Positions 10,873 to 19,551 of a stretch of DNA of 40,965 nt are shown here, in pieces; positions within the stretch are counted from its first letter, which is position 1; every line of letters begins with the position of its first letter. The notes beneath the pieces are model-generated. The model worked only from the letters and a program-made list of their open reading frames with translations, was not told the DNA's origin and did no database searches. This DNA comes from Mycobacterium sp. IS-1264 (GTDB lineage: Bacteria; Actinomycetota; Actinomycetes; Mycobacteriales; Mycobacteriaceae): the NCBI RefSeq assembly GCF_001954195.1, contig NZ_MBES01000094.1, positions 1 through 40,965 of the forward strand, written 5' to 3'. The translations under genes and the position numbers were made by a program.

Positions 10873-12078
10873 GTGAATCTTGACGGCAATGCGGCCTCCG
10901 TCCGCGAGGTCTGCGACGCCGGCCTGCTCGCCGGCGCGTTGACGGTGGTGTGGCAGCGCGGAGAAGTGCTGCAGCTCAACGAGATCGGATACCGCGACGT
11001 CGACGCCGGCCTGCCGATGCAGCGCGACACCCTGTTTCGCATCGCGTCGATGACCAAGCCCGTCACGGTGGCCGCGGTGATGAGCCTGGTCGACGACGGC
11101 AAGCTGGCGCTGAAAGATCCGATCACGCGCTGGGTGCCGGAGTTCGCCGACGTGCGGGTGCTCGATGACCCGCTCGGTCCGCTGGACCGGACGCACGCGC
11201 TGGGCCGGGCCATCCTGATCGAGGACCTGCTCACCCACACCAGCGGCCTGGCCTACGGGTTTTCGGTGTCCGGGCCGATCGCCAAGGCCTACGTGCGGCT
11301 GCCGTTCAACCAGGGCCCCGACGCCTGGCTAGCCGAGCTGGCCAAGCTGCCACTGGTGCATCAGCCCGGCGAACGATTGACCTACAGCCATTCCATAGAC
11401 CTGTTGGGCGTCATCGCTTCCCGCATCGAGGGCAAGCCGTTCCACCAGGTGCTCGACGAACGGATCCTGGGCCCGGTGGGCATGCCCGACACCGGGTTCT
11501 TCGTGTCCCCCGAAGGGCGCCGCCGCGCGGCGACCATGTACCGGCTCGACGGGCAGGGCCAGTTGCACCACGACGCGATGGGGCCGCCGCACATCAAGCC
11601 ACCGTCCTTCCCCAACGCTGGCGGCGGGTTGTGGTCGACCGCCGACGACTACCTGCGCTTCGTGCGGATGCTGCTCGGCGAGGGGACGGTCGACGGCGTG
11701 CGGGTGCTGTCGCCGGAGTCGGCCCGCATGATGCGCACCGACCGGCTCACCGACGACCAGAAGCGACACAACTTCCTGGGCGCGCCCTATTGGGTGGGCC
11801 GCGGCTTCGGGCTGAACCTGTCGGTGGTGACCGATCCTGCCAAGAGCGCGCCGCTGTTCGGGCCGGGCGGGCTCGGCACCTTCAGCTGGCCCGGCGCCTA
11901 CGGCACCTGGTGGCAGGCCGACCCGACCGCGGACCTGATCCTGCTGTATCTGGTCCAGAACTTGCCCGATATGTCCGCCGACGTGGCCGCGGCGATCGCC
12001 GGCAACACGTCGCTGGCGAAACTCCAATCGGTGCAACCGAAATTCGTCCGCCGCACCTATCAGGCGCTCGGGCTCTGA
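10873..12078 (+). CDS. serine hydrolase, class C beta-lactamase / esterase family
   Basis: A 401-residue protein of the Beta-lactamase/transpeptidase-like fold, with the nucleophile motif SMTK at 59-62 inside FRIASMTKPVTVAAVM. The Tyr motif reads YSHS rather than YSN. A C-terminal Gly-rich strand GPGGLGTFSWPGAYGTWWQ stands in the place of the KTG/HTG motif. LLTHTSGLAYGF is the signature helix region. Such mycobacterial proteins (Rv1367c, LipD-like) are usually esterases or D-amino acid amidases rather than true beta-lactamases. No signal peptide is visible, which argues for a cytosolic esterase. The GTG start is set by the -10 box 6 bases before it. The next gene begins 4 bases after the stop. 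Confidence 0.85.
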   Translation: MNLDGNAASVREVCDAGLLAGALTVVWQRGEVLQLNEIGYRDVDAGLPMQRDTLFRIASMTKPVTVAAVMSLVDDGKLALKDPITRWVPEFADVRVLDDPLGPLDRTHALGRAILIEDLLTHTSGLAYGFSVSGPIAKAYVRLPFNQGPDAWLAELAKLPLVHQPGERLTYSHSIDLLGVIASRIEGKPFHQVLDERILGPVGMPDTGFFVSPEGRRRAATMYRLDGQGQLHHDAMGPPHIKPPSFPNAGGGLWSTADDYLRFVRMLLGEGTVDGVRVLSPESARMMRTDRLTDDQKRHNFLGAPYWVGRGFGLNLSVVTDPAKSAPLFGPGGLGTFSWPGAYGTWWQADPTADLILLYLVQNLPDMSADVAAAIAGNTSLAKLQSVQPKFVRRTYQALGL

Positions 12079-12082
12079 CGCC

Positions 12083-12622
12083 ATGGTCGACTACCCGCCT
12101 GACCGCATCGCCGGGCCGCGGCTGCTGCTGCGCCCGCCCGTGCTCGACGACGCCGGCGCGCTCTACCAACGGGTCGCCCGCGACCCGAAGGTCACCAAGT
12201 ACCTGAAATGGACGCCGCACCAGGACGTCGCGGCGACCCGGCGAGTGATCGCCGAAAAGCTCAACGTCAGCGATGACGAGCGGACGTGGGCCATCGCGTT
12301 GCGGCACAGCGACGAGGTCATCGGGCTGACCAGCTGCCGGCGCCCGGTGCCGCACTCGGTCGAGATCGGTTACTGCATCGGCCGGCGGTGGTGGGGCAAG
12401 GGATTCATGACCGAGGTGCTCGGCCTGCTGATGAACGCGCTGGAGGCCGATCAGGGCGTGTACCGCGTCTGGGCCACCTGCCATGTCGACAACGAGCGGT
12501 CGGCCCGGGTGCTGCTGCGGGCCGGGTTCGAGCTGGAGGGCAGGCTGACTCGTTACGCCGTGTACCCCACCATCGCGCCCGAACCGCTGGACGCCCTGCT
12601 CTACGCCAAGGCCCTGCGGTAG
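12083..12622 (+). CDS. GNAT-family N-acetyltransferase (RimJ/RimL-like)
   Basis: A 179-residue acetyl-CoA transferase. It opens with IAGPRLLLRPPVLDDAGALYQ, typical of the RimJ/RimL ribosomal-protein acetyltransferase subfamily. Motif A is seen in VEIGYCIGRRWWGKGFMTEVL (the RxxGxG-type acetyl-CoA pyrophosphate loop, about 92-112). Motif B is NERSARVLLRAGFELEG. The substrate is unknown: a protein N-terminus, an antibiotic or a small amine are all possible. It starts 4 bases after the hydrolase stop and is probably cotranscribed with it. Confidence 0.88.
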   Translation: MVDYPPDRIAGPRLLLRPPVLDDAGALYQRVARDPKVTKYLKWTPHQDVAATRRVIAEKLNVSDDERTWAIALRHSDEVIGLTSCRRPVPHSVEIGYCIGRRWWGKGFMTEVLGLLMNALEADQGVYRVWATCHVDNERSARVLLRAGFELEGRLTRYAVYPTIAPEPLDALLYAKALR

Positions 12623-12674
12623 ATGTTTCCCCGCACGGAAAACGGGCATTCGACACGTGTTGCAGGTGCTAACG

Positions 12675-13637
12675 ATGACCACCGATGCCCATACCGGGCC
12701 GCTGCGCACTGTGGGCCGCCACGAATGGCCCGCGGGCAGCCACGAACTGACTGGCGGCCGCCACGAAACGCCGCGACCGCAACGGTCACGGGCCCTGCTC
12801 TGGCTGCGATCGCGGTTCGGGTTCCTCGTCGGCGCCGCGGCGCTCGCGCTGTTCTCCGGCGCCGTCGGCGCCCTCAGCGTCGTGGAACTTCGCCCAGCCG
12901 CGCCGGTCGTCAGCGCCCCGACGTCGACTGTGCCCACCGAAGCGCCGGCCGCGACCATCGAGCAGGCTGCGGCCAGGGCGATTCCCAGCGTGGTCAAACT
13001 GGAAACGGCGATCGGCGATCAGACCGAAGAGGGCTCCGGGGTAGTCCTGAGCGCCGACGGATTCATCCTCACCAACAATCACGTCGTGGCGGCGCCCGAT
13101 CCGCGCCAAACCGGTGTGGCGGTACACACCGCCGCGACTTTCGCCGATGGCCGCTCCGAGCCGTTCGTCGTCGTCGGCGCCGATAGCTCCACCGACATCG
13201 CCGTCGTTCGCGTTCAAGGCATTTCGGGCCTGCGCCCGATCGCGATGGGGACGTCGGCCGGGTTGCATGTGGGCCAAAACGTGATCGCCATCGGCGCGCC
13301 CCTCGGGCTGGACGGCACCGTCACCACCGGGGTCATCAGCGCGCTGCACCGCCCGGTGTCGGGCATCGTGGGCCCCGGTAGCGGCAACGCCGTGCTTGAT
13401 GCGATCCAAACGGACGCCACGATGAGTCCCGGCAGCTCTGGAGGCGCATTGATCGACACGTCCGGTGCCTTGATAGGGCTCAATTCCGCAATCGCAACGA
13501 TGAACGCCACTCATCCCGGCGGTCCGACGGGCTGGATCGGCGTGGGGTTCGCGATCCCCGTCGACGAGGCGAAAGTTGTTGCCGACCAACTGATCGCGGC
13601 CGGTACGGCGCCGAACGCATCGCTGGGCCATCGCTGA
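12675..13637 (+). CDS. membrane-anchored trypsin-like serine protease, HtrA/DegP type without PDZ domain
   Basis: A 320-residue protease with a cytosolic tail of about 45 residues that is rich in His, Arg and Gly (GRHEWPAGSHELTGGRHE). One transmembrane helix (about 47-71) follows, then a Pro/Thr linker and a periplasmic trypsin-like domain. The triad is His136 (ILTNNHVV), Asp174 (SSTDIAVVRV) and Ser255 (SPGSSGGALID). HtrA-family members normally carry a C-terminal PDZ domain, but this one ends about 45 residues after the catalytic core. The ATG at 12675 with AGGTG upstream is chosen over a GTG 18 bases earlier. It converges on the flavoprotein gene, with 11 bases between stops. Confidence 0.85.
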   Translation: MTTDAHTGPLRTVGRHEWPAGSHELTGGRHETPRPQRSRALLWLRSRFGFLVGAAALALFSGAVGALSVVELRPAAPVVSAPTSTVPTEAPAATIEQAAARAIPSVVKLETAIGDQTEEGSGVVLSADGFILTNNHVVAAPDPRQTGVAVHTAATFADGRSEPFVVVGADSSTDIAVVRVQGISGLRPIAMGTSAGLHVGQNVIAIGAPLGLDGTVTTGVISALHRPVSGIVGPGSGNAVLDAIQTDATMSPGSSGGALIDTSGALIGLNSAIATMNATHPGGPTGWIGVGFAIPVDEAKVVADQLIAAGTAPNASLGHR

Positions 13638-13648
13638 GCGACGACCTC

Positions 13649-16327
13649 TTACCCGTCCTCCAGGGCCCGGCGCGCGTAAGCCCGCACGTCGGCGTCACCG
13701 TCCTTGAGCGCGATCCCGAGCGCGTCGCGGGCGGCGGGTTCGCCGGCCCAGCGGGTCAGGCTGAGCACCGCGGCCTTGCGCACATCGAGGTGGGCGTCGG
13801 CGAGGGCCTCGGCCAATCGGGGGACGGCGAGTTCGGCCGCCGCTCCCTTGAGCGCCCGGGCCGCGCCTTCGCGCACCTGCCAGGCCGGCGCCCGCAAGGC
13901 CTCTTCGACGGCGGCGAAATCGCCTTCGCCGCAGCCTAATTCGCCCAGCGCGGCCAGCGCCGCCGCGCGCACCAGCGGATCCGGGTCATCGAGCAGCACG
14001 GTCACCGCGTCGTGGCCGCCGCGCAGCGTGGCCAGGCCGGCGGCTGCCGCGATGCGGACCTCCCGGCTCTCGTCGCCGGTGGCCGCGACGACGCCGGCCA
14101 CGTCGTCGACCGACACCAACGCGCGCACGGCCTCGATGCGCACCCGATGGTCGGGATCCTCGAGCGCGCGGCGGTATTGGCCGGCCTCACCGGCGCGGCG
14201 CGCCGCGAGCAGATACACCGACGCCGCGCGCACCAGCATGTCGCCGGACGACAGATAGGCCCCGGCCGCGGCCGGGTCGGGCAGCACCTCGACCAGTTCG
14301 CGGATGCCCTCGGCACCGGTGCGGCGCACCCCGGCATCGGCGTCGTCCAGCGCGGCGAACAGGGCCGGCGCGTATCCGTCGGGCATGTGCTCGGTGAGCG
14401 TGGCCACCGCGGTTCGGCGCACACCGGGATCCGCGTCGCCCAGGTAGGTCTGCAGCTCGGCGATCGTCGGCTCCTCCAGCGCGAGGACCTCGGCGATGCG
14501 CGGCGACGGCGGTTGGAATGCCGTTGCCGGCGAAACGATTCGGGAGACGGCGGCGGCCGGGGCTTGACCACCCATCAGCGGCGGCTGCTCCACCTCGTGG
14601 ACGGTCTGATCCGCCGGCGGCAGGCCGTCCAGCTCGGGCACCGACACGAAATACGGGGCCACGGGGCGTTTGAGAAACACCATCGCGCCGTCGGGCCCCT
14701 TGCGCAGGTTGAGGTGATAACCCCATTGGCTGTCGTCGCGCCCGGGCAGGTCGGCGCGGTCGTGATAAAGGCCCCACCGCGATTCGGTCCGGGTGAGCGA
14801 GGAACGGGCCGCCATCTCGGCGCAGTCGCGGATGAAGGACACCTCCACCGCGCGCATCAGCTCGTGGGGGTTGTGGGCGCCGATCTCGGCGATCTCGCCG
14901 CGCATCCGGTCGAACGTGCGCACCGCGATGGACAGTTTGGCCGCCGTCTTCGGTGGTGCGACATAGTCGTTGACGAAGCGGCGCAGCTTGTATTCCACCT
15001 GCGGCTGCGGCGGCCCGTCCGGTTGCCGCAGCGGCCGGTAGATCAGCTCGTGGGCGTCGGCCAGCTGATCGTCCGGGAGGCCTTGTGGCGCAGGGACTTC
15101 GCGGAGCGTCGACGCGGCGTGGGTGCCGGCGAGGTCGCCGAACACGAACGCCCCGATCATGTAGTTGTGCGGAACGCAGGCCAGGTCGCCCGCGGCGTAC
15201 AGGCCGGGCACGGTGGTGCGCGCGTGTTCGTCGACCCAGACCCCGGACGCGGAATGGCCACTACACAAACCGATTTCGGAGATGTGCATCTCCACGTCAT
15301 GGGTGCGGTAGTCGTGGCCGCGGTTGGCGTGAAACGTGCCGCGGGTGGGCCGTTCGGTGGTGTGCAGGATGTTCTCCAGCGCGGTCAGCGTCTCGTCGGG
15401 CAGATGCGACACCTTGAGGTAGATGGGCCCGCGCGCGGAGTCGATCTCGCTCTTGACCTCGGCCATCATCTGCCCCGACCAGTAGTCGGAGTCGACGAAC
15501 CGCTCCCCCAGGGCGTTGACCTGGTAGCCCCCGAACGGATTGGCCACGTACGCGCAGGCCGGGCCGTTGTAGTCCTTGATCAGCGGATTGACCTGGAAGC
15601 ACTCGATTCCCGACAGCTCCGCGCCCGCGTGGTAGGCCATCGCGTACCCGTCACCGGCGTTGGTCGGGTTCTCATACGTGCCGTACAGGTAGCCCGACGC
15701 GGGCAGACCGAGCCGGCCGCAAGCCCCGGTCGCCAGGACGACCGCCTTGGCGCCGATCGCGTAGAACTCGCCGGTGCGCGTGTGCAAGGCGGCGGCGCCG
15801 ACGGCCCGGCCGTCCTGCACCAGCACCCGCACCGGCATCAGGCGGTTCTCGATGCGGATCCTCTCCCGCATCGACCGCTGCCGCAGCACGCGATACAGCG
15901 CCTTCTTGACGTCCTTGCCCTCGGGCATGGGCAGCACGTACGAGCCCGAGCGGTGCACGCGGCGCACCGCGTACTCGCCGTGCTCGTCCTTCTCGAACTT
16001 CACCCCGTAGCGCTCCAGGCGCTGCACCATCGCGAACCCGCGAGACGCCGTCTGATAAACGGTGCGCTGGTTGACGATTCCGTCGTTGGCGCGGGTGATC
16101 TCGGCGACGTAGTCCTCCGGTTCGGCCTTGCCCGGTATGACGGCGTTGTTGACCCCGTCCATGCCCATCGCCAGCGCGCCGGAGTGCCGCACGTGCGCCT
16201 TCTCCAGCAGCAGCACACGCGCACCGTGCTCCGCGGCGGACAGCGCCGCCATCGTGCCTGCGGTGCCGCCGCCGATCACCAGCACGTCGCAGTCGAGGCG
16301 GGCCGGCGCCAGATCGGGAACCTGCAT
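13649..16327 (-). CDS. AprA-like FAD-dependent oxidoreductase fused to HEAT repeats
   Basis: This 892-residue protein is the last gene of the six-gene operon. Residues 10-45 form the FAD dinucleotide fold (CDVLVIGGGTAGTMAALSAA, then LLLEK). RHSGALAMGMDGVNN (47-61) matches the AprA pattern RSGAVAQGLSAIN better than the covalent-His segment of succinate dehydrogenase. VLATGACGRLG and PGLYAAGDLA are the later FAD contacts. The fumarate reductase/APS-reductase-type core runs to about 590. From about 620 to the end there are nine roughly 31-residue HEAT/PBS-lyase-like repeats, each with a D-x-D-xx-VR-xx-A-xxx-L core, an add-on that ordinary AprA lacks. It likely takes electrons from or gives them to the operon ferredoxin; the substrate is unknown. 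Confidence 0.85.
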   Translation of the reverse strand: MQVPDLAPARLDCDVLVIGGGTAGTMAALSAAEHGARVLLLEKAHVRHSGALAMGMDGVNNAVIPGKAEPEDYVAEITRANDGIVNQRTVYQTASRGFAMVQRLERYGVKFEKDEHGEYAVRRVHRSGSYVLPMPEGKDVKKALYRVLRQRSMRERIRIENRLMPVRVLVQDGRAVGAAALHTRTGEFYAIGAKAVVLATGACGRLGLPASGYLYGTYENPTNAGDGYAMAYHAGAELSGIECFQVNPLIKDYNGPACAYVANPFGGYQVNALGERFVDSDYWSGQMMAEVKSEIDSARGPIYLKVSHLPDETLTALENILHTTERPTRGTFHANRGHDYRTHDVEMHISEIGLCSGHSASGVWVDEHARTTVPGLYAAGDLACVPHNYMIGAFVFGDLAGTHAASTLREVPAPQGLPDDQLADAHELIYRPLRQPDGPPQPQVEYKLRRFVNDYVAPPKTAAKLSIAVRTFDRMRGEIAEIGAHNPHELMRAVEVSFIRDCAEMAARSSLTRTESRWGLYHDRADLPGRDDSQWGYHLNLRKGPDGAMVFLKRPVAPYFVSVPELDGLPPADQTVHEVEQPPLMGGQAPAAAVSRIVSPATAFQPPSPRIAEVLALEEPTIAELQTYLGDADPGVRRTAVATLTEHMPDGYAPALFAALDDADAGVRRTGAEGIRELVEVLPDPAAAGAYLSSGDMLVRAASVYLLAARRAGEAGQYRRALEDPDHRVRIEAVRALVSVDDVAGVVAATGDESREVRIAAAAGLATLRGGHDAVTVLLDDPDPLVRAAALAALGELGCGEGDFAAVEEALRAPAWQVREGAARALKGAAAELAVPRLAEALADAHLDVRKAAVLSLTRWAGEPAARDALGIALKDGDADVRAYARRALEDG

Positions 16328-17076
16328 CAGGCCGCCACCGAATGGTTCAGGGCGGCAATGATTTCCGCGCGCAGCGCGGGGCGCGGCTGGTCGGCGCGGG
16401 GCTCTTGCACCTTGAGCACAGCGCGCGTTGGCTCACCGGCCCGGCCCAGCACCACGATCCGGTCCCCCAGCGCCAGCGCCTCGTCCACATCGTGCGTGAC
16501 GAAGACGATCGTCGTCGGGTGGGTGCGCCAGGTGTCGACGAGCAATCGCTGCATGGCGGCGCGGGTTTGGGTGTCCAGCGCCCCGAACGGCTCGTCCATC
16601 ATCACCGCGCGCGGGGCGCCGGCCAGGCCGCGGGCCAGCTGGACGCGCTGGCGCATGCCGCCCGAGAGGCTCTTGGGTAGGTAGTCGCCGAAGCCGCGCA
16701 GCCCGAGCTCGTCGATCCACCGCTCGGCCGCCGCGCGCCGGGTAGCGCGTGGTTCGCCGCGCAGCCGCAACGCCAGTTCGATGTTGGACCGCACGGTGCG
16801 CCACGGCAGCAGCGCGTTGTCCTGGAACACCATGCCGCGGTCGCCCGAGGTGGTGGTGACCGGTGCGCCGTCGGCCAGCACCCGCCCGTCGTCGGGTGAC
16901 AGCAGGCCCGCCAGCGCGCGCAGCACCGTCGACTTGCCGCAGCCCGACGGCCCGGTGAGGACCAGGATCTCCCCCGGCCGCACCGCGAGGCTCAACCCGT
17001 CGATGACCGGGGTTCCGGTGTAGGACAACCGAACCCGATCCAGCTCGAGGGTCATGCCCCGATTTGTCGCGGTCAC
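16327..17076 (-). CDS. ABC transporter ATPase, SsuB/TauB (sulfonate/nitrate) type
   Basis: A 249-residue nucleotide-binding subunit of an importer. Walker A is GPSGCGKST (42-50), the Q-loop Gln85 lies in MVFQDNALLPWRTV, the signature is LSGGMRQR (137-144), Walker B is VMMDEP and the H-loop His195 is in VTHDVDEA. DNALLPW is characteristic of the nitrate/sulfonate/taurine ATPases. The GTG at 17076 makes a GTGA overlap with the permease stop; an ATG at 17055 is the alternative and would give 242 residues. Its stop shares a base with the flavoprotein start (TGATG). Confidence 0.9.
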   Translation of the reverse strand: MTATNRGMTLELDRVRLSYTGTPVIDGLSLAVRPGEILVLTGPSGCGKSTVLRALAGLLSPDDGRVLADGAPVTTTSGDRGMVFQDNALLPWRTVRSNIELALRLRGEPRATRRAAAERWIDELGLRGFGDYLPKSLSGGMRQRVQLARGLAGAPRAVMMDEPFGALDTQTRAAMQRLLVDTWRTHPTTIVFVTHDVDEALALGDRIVVLGRAGEPTRAVLKVQEPRADQPRPALRAEIIAALNHSVAA

Positions 17077-17939
17077 CGCGACTGCGCCTGTGCGCGCGGC
17101 AGCCACCGCGTCACCCGCCGGCCCACCAGTTCGACGGCCGCGGCCGTCGAGAAGCCCAGCACCCCGATGGTGATGATGCCGACGAACACCTGGGGGTAGG
17201 CCAGCACGGTGTACGCCTGCCAGGTGCGGTAGCCCACACCGAGGCGGCCGGAGATCATCTCCGCGGAGATGACGCAGATCCAGGCCACGCCCATGCCGAC
17301 CGACAGCCCGCCGAACACTCCGGGCAGGATGCCCGGCAGCACGACCTGCCGCAGCACCTCCCACCGGCCGCCGCCCAGGGTCCGCACCGAGTCCTCCCAC
17401 AGCGTGGGCAGCGCGCGCACCGCGTGCCGAGTGCTGACCATGATCGGAAAGTAGGCCGCGAGAAAGGTGATGAACACGATGCCGGCCTCGTCGGTGGGGA
17501 ACAGCAGGATCGCGACCGGCACCAGCGCGATGGCGGGAATGGGCCTGGCCAGCTCCGCCAACGGGCCGAACAGGTCGGCGAACAATCGCGAGCGGCCCAG
17601 CAGCACACCCGTCGCGACGCCGATCACCGCGGCCAGCCCGAAGCCGGTGAGGATGCGGATCAACGACTGCGCCAGGTCGAGCCAGTACTCGTAGGCGCCG
17701 AGCCGGCGGTGCAGCGCGGACACGATCTGGGCGACGGTCGGCAATGTGTCGAATCGCAGCAACAGCCGCACCTTGCCGGCGGTGAGCAACTGCCACACCC
17801 CGATGGCGGCCGCCACCGACGCCACCTGCAGCAGCCGCGACCGCCAGGGCGAGGCGATCCGCCGCGGCCGCGCGAATGCCGGCAATGGGGCCGCCCCGAC
17901 AACCGGTTCGATCAATGTCCGACTTGCTTCTAAGGTCAT
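17073..17939 (-). CDS. ABC transporter permease, SsuC/TauC type
   Basis: A 288-residue inner-membrane permease with about six helices: VASVAAAIGVWQLLTAG near 40, then further hydrophobic spans to VGIITIGVLGFSTAAAVELVG. The cytoplasmic EAA-type loop reads LWEDSVRTLGGGRWEVLRQV followed by VLPGILPGVF, the docking site for the ATPase. The family imports alkanesulfonates, taurine, nitrate or thiamine precursors. Both ends overlap neighbouring genes by four bases, so the transporter subunits should be made in fixed ratio. Confidence 0.9.
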   Translation of the reverse strand: MTLEASRTLIEPVVGAAPLPAFARPRRIASPWRSRLLQVASVAAAIGVWQLLTAGKVRLLLRFDTLPTVAQIVSALHRRLGAYEYWLDLAQSLIRILTGFGLAAVIGVATGVLLGRSRLFADLFGPLAELARPIPAIALVPVAILLFPTDEAGIVFITFLAAYFPIMVSTRHAVRALPTLWEDSVRTLGGGRWEVLRQVVLPGILPGVFGGLSVGMGVAWICVISAEMISGRLGVGYRTWQAYTVLAYPQVFVGIITIGVLGFSTAAAVELVGRRVTRWLPRAQAQSR

Positions 17940-19324
17940 ACCGAACCTCCCAGTGCCTCTTGGTAATTCACGGTCACGCTGCCCGGGTGCGCGGCGAAGT
18001 AGCGACGAGCCCCGGCCGGCGTGCCGAAGGGCAGGAACTTCTGGCCGTCGCGCACCCAGGCCGCCTTGTCGGCGAACCAGCGGGTGCCCAGCTCCGCGTC
18101 GGGCACATAGGCGGCCCGGACCTTGGCGCCGCCCGCGGTGGCATCCCGGACGGCCCGCAGCAGGGCGGTCGGGTCGGCGAACGTTTGCGTCGCATCGGAT
18201 CCGTCCAGCCACAATTCGCTTGCCTGGGCGGGGTCGCCGCGCAGCGCCGAGGGATTGGCGGTGGCCGCCCGGGCCGCGTCGTAGTTCAGGCCGCGGGCCG
18301 CGAACACCGCGCGCAGCGGCTCGTCCTGGACGAACCCGGAAACGTCGAGGTCGGCGAAGTCGCCGATCGACTTCAGGTAGGGCACATCGTTTTTCAGCGC
18401 GTCGGCCAGCGACGGTTTCAGGGTGGTGTCGAACGACGTGCCGCCGGGACCGTTGTACAGGTACACGACCTCCTGCGCGAGCCCGGCCGCCTGGGACACA
18501 ATGCGGGCCGCCTCCAGCGGCTTGGCGTTGAGGAAATCGGTGGCGTCCAGTTGCGCCTGCAGGAAGGCCGCGAGCACCTCCGGATGCGCCGACGCGTAGG
18601 AGCGCCGCACCACCACGCCGTGCAGGGTGGGCAGGTTCAGCTCGGCCCCGTCGTAGAGCAGCTTGGCCTTGCCCTGGAAGACGAGCAGCCCGGGCCAGGC
18701 CACGAACTGCGAAAGTGCCTGCACCTGACCGGATTCCAGTGCGGAGGCGCCGATCTGCGGCTGCTGGTTGAGCACCTCGACGCCCTTGATCCCCGCCCTG
18801 TCCAGCGCACGCACCAGGGTGCCGTGCCCGGCCGAGCCGACGCTGGCCGAGACCTTCGCACCGGCCAGGTCGGCTAGTCCGGTGGCCGGCGAACTGGGCG
18901 CCACCACCACCATGTTCAGCGCGCCCTTGGGGTTGTAGCCGGTGACGGACACCATCTCGGTGCGGGCCAGCGGATTGGCCTGCGTCTTGGAGCCGTTGAT
19001 CAGCATCGGGTAGTCACCCATCGAACCGATGTCGATCTTCTCGGCGAGCATCTGCGCGGTGATCGGGGCGCCGGTGTCGTAGTCCTGCCACCGCACCGCG
19101 TATTTGGTGCCGGTGCGGGTGGTGATGTCGGCGAGCCGGCGCTCCAGGTAGCCCTGGGCGCGCAGCAGCGTGCCCGCGGTGACGGTGTTGATGGTCTTGG
19201 ACTGATAGCCCACCACGACGTTGACGACGCCGGAGGAGGCCGACAGCGATTCCAGCGAGCAGCCGGAGACGACGGCGACGACAACGGCTGCCATCGAGAT
19301 CAGCCGTGTGGCTTGGCGTTTCAT
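17936..19324 (-). CDS. lipoprotein substrate-binding protein, SsuA/TauA-like, with extra C-terminal domain
   Basis: A 462-residue extracytoplasmic binding lipoprotein. The signal sequence ends in a lipobox with Cys22 (VVSGC). Residues 33 to about 345 form a periplasmic-binding fold of the NMT1/sulfonate class (VVNVVVGYQSKTINT, KIDIGSMGDYPMLING, GLADLAGAKVSASVGSAGHG). Usual members are 310-340 residues; this one has about 100 more. The tail (about 365-462, AELGTRWFADKAAWVRDG followed by LPFGTPAGARRYFAAHPG) looks to me like the C-terminal part of NosL, the copper lipoprotein of nitrous-oxide reductase assembly, though without its metal-binding Met/Cys. This likeness is by eye only. Confidence 0.85.
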   Translation of the reverse strand: MKRQATRLISMAAVVVAVVSGCSLESLSASSGVVNVVVGYQSKTINTVTAGTLLRAQGYLERRLADITTRTGTKYAVRWQDYDTGAPITAQMLAEKIDIGSMGDYPMLINGSKTQANPLARTEMVSVTGYNPKGALNMVVVAPSSPATGLADLAGAKVSASVGSAGHGTLVRALDRAGIKGVEVLNQQPQIGASALESGQVQALSQFVAWPGLLVFQGKAKLLYDGAELNLPTLHGVVVRRSYASAHPEVLAAFLQAQLDATDFLNAKPLEAARIVSQAAGLAQEVVYLYNGPGGTSFDTTLKPSLADALKNDVPYLKSIGDFADLDVSGFVQDEPLRAVFAARGLNYDAARAATANPSALRGDPAQASELWLDGSDATQTFADPTALLRAVRDATAGGAKVRAAYVPDAELGTRWFADKAAWVRDGQKFLPFGTPAGARRYFAAHPGSVTVNYQEALGGSV

Positions 19325-19551
19325 CAGCGGAGCAGATACGGCATGTTGACGGTGACCGCGCCGGTCGGGCAGCGGGCCGCGCACGGGCCGCAGTACCAGC
19401 ATTCGTCGACGTGCATGAAGGCCTTGCCGGTGTCGGGGTTGATGGCCAGCGCGTCCAGCGGGCAGACCTCCACGCACAGGGTGCAGCCGTCGATGCACAG
19501 CGATTCGTCGATCGTCACGGGCACGTCGGCACGGTGATTGACCAGGGTCAT
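19324..19551 (-). CDS. 2[4Fe-4S] ferredoxin, AprB-like
   Basis: A 75-residue dicluster ferredoxin. The second cluster motif is canonical: Cys51, 54, 57 and 61 in CWYCGPCAARCP. The first reads CIDGCTLCVEVCP with Cys19, 23, 26 and 30, so it has one more residue than CxxC between the first two ligands. I recall this variant in ferredoxins next to APS-reductase-like flavoproteins. It overlaps the GntR gene (ATGA) and the lipoprotein gene (TGATG). It is likely the electron partner of the flavoprotein four genes downstream. Confidence 0.9.
   Translation of the reverse strand: MTLVNHRADVPVTIDESLCIDGCTLCVEVCPLDALAINPDTGKAFMHVDECWYCGPCAARCPTGAVTVNMPYLLR

Noticed and set aside
14012..16684. 890-codon open frame antisense to the AprA-like gene
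   Set aside because: It is a mirror frame caused by GC-rich codon bias; its translation is His/Arg/Gly/Val-rich with no domain, while the opposite strand has clear motifs.
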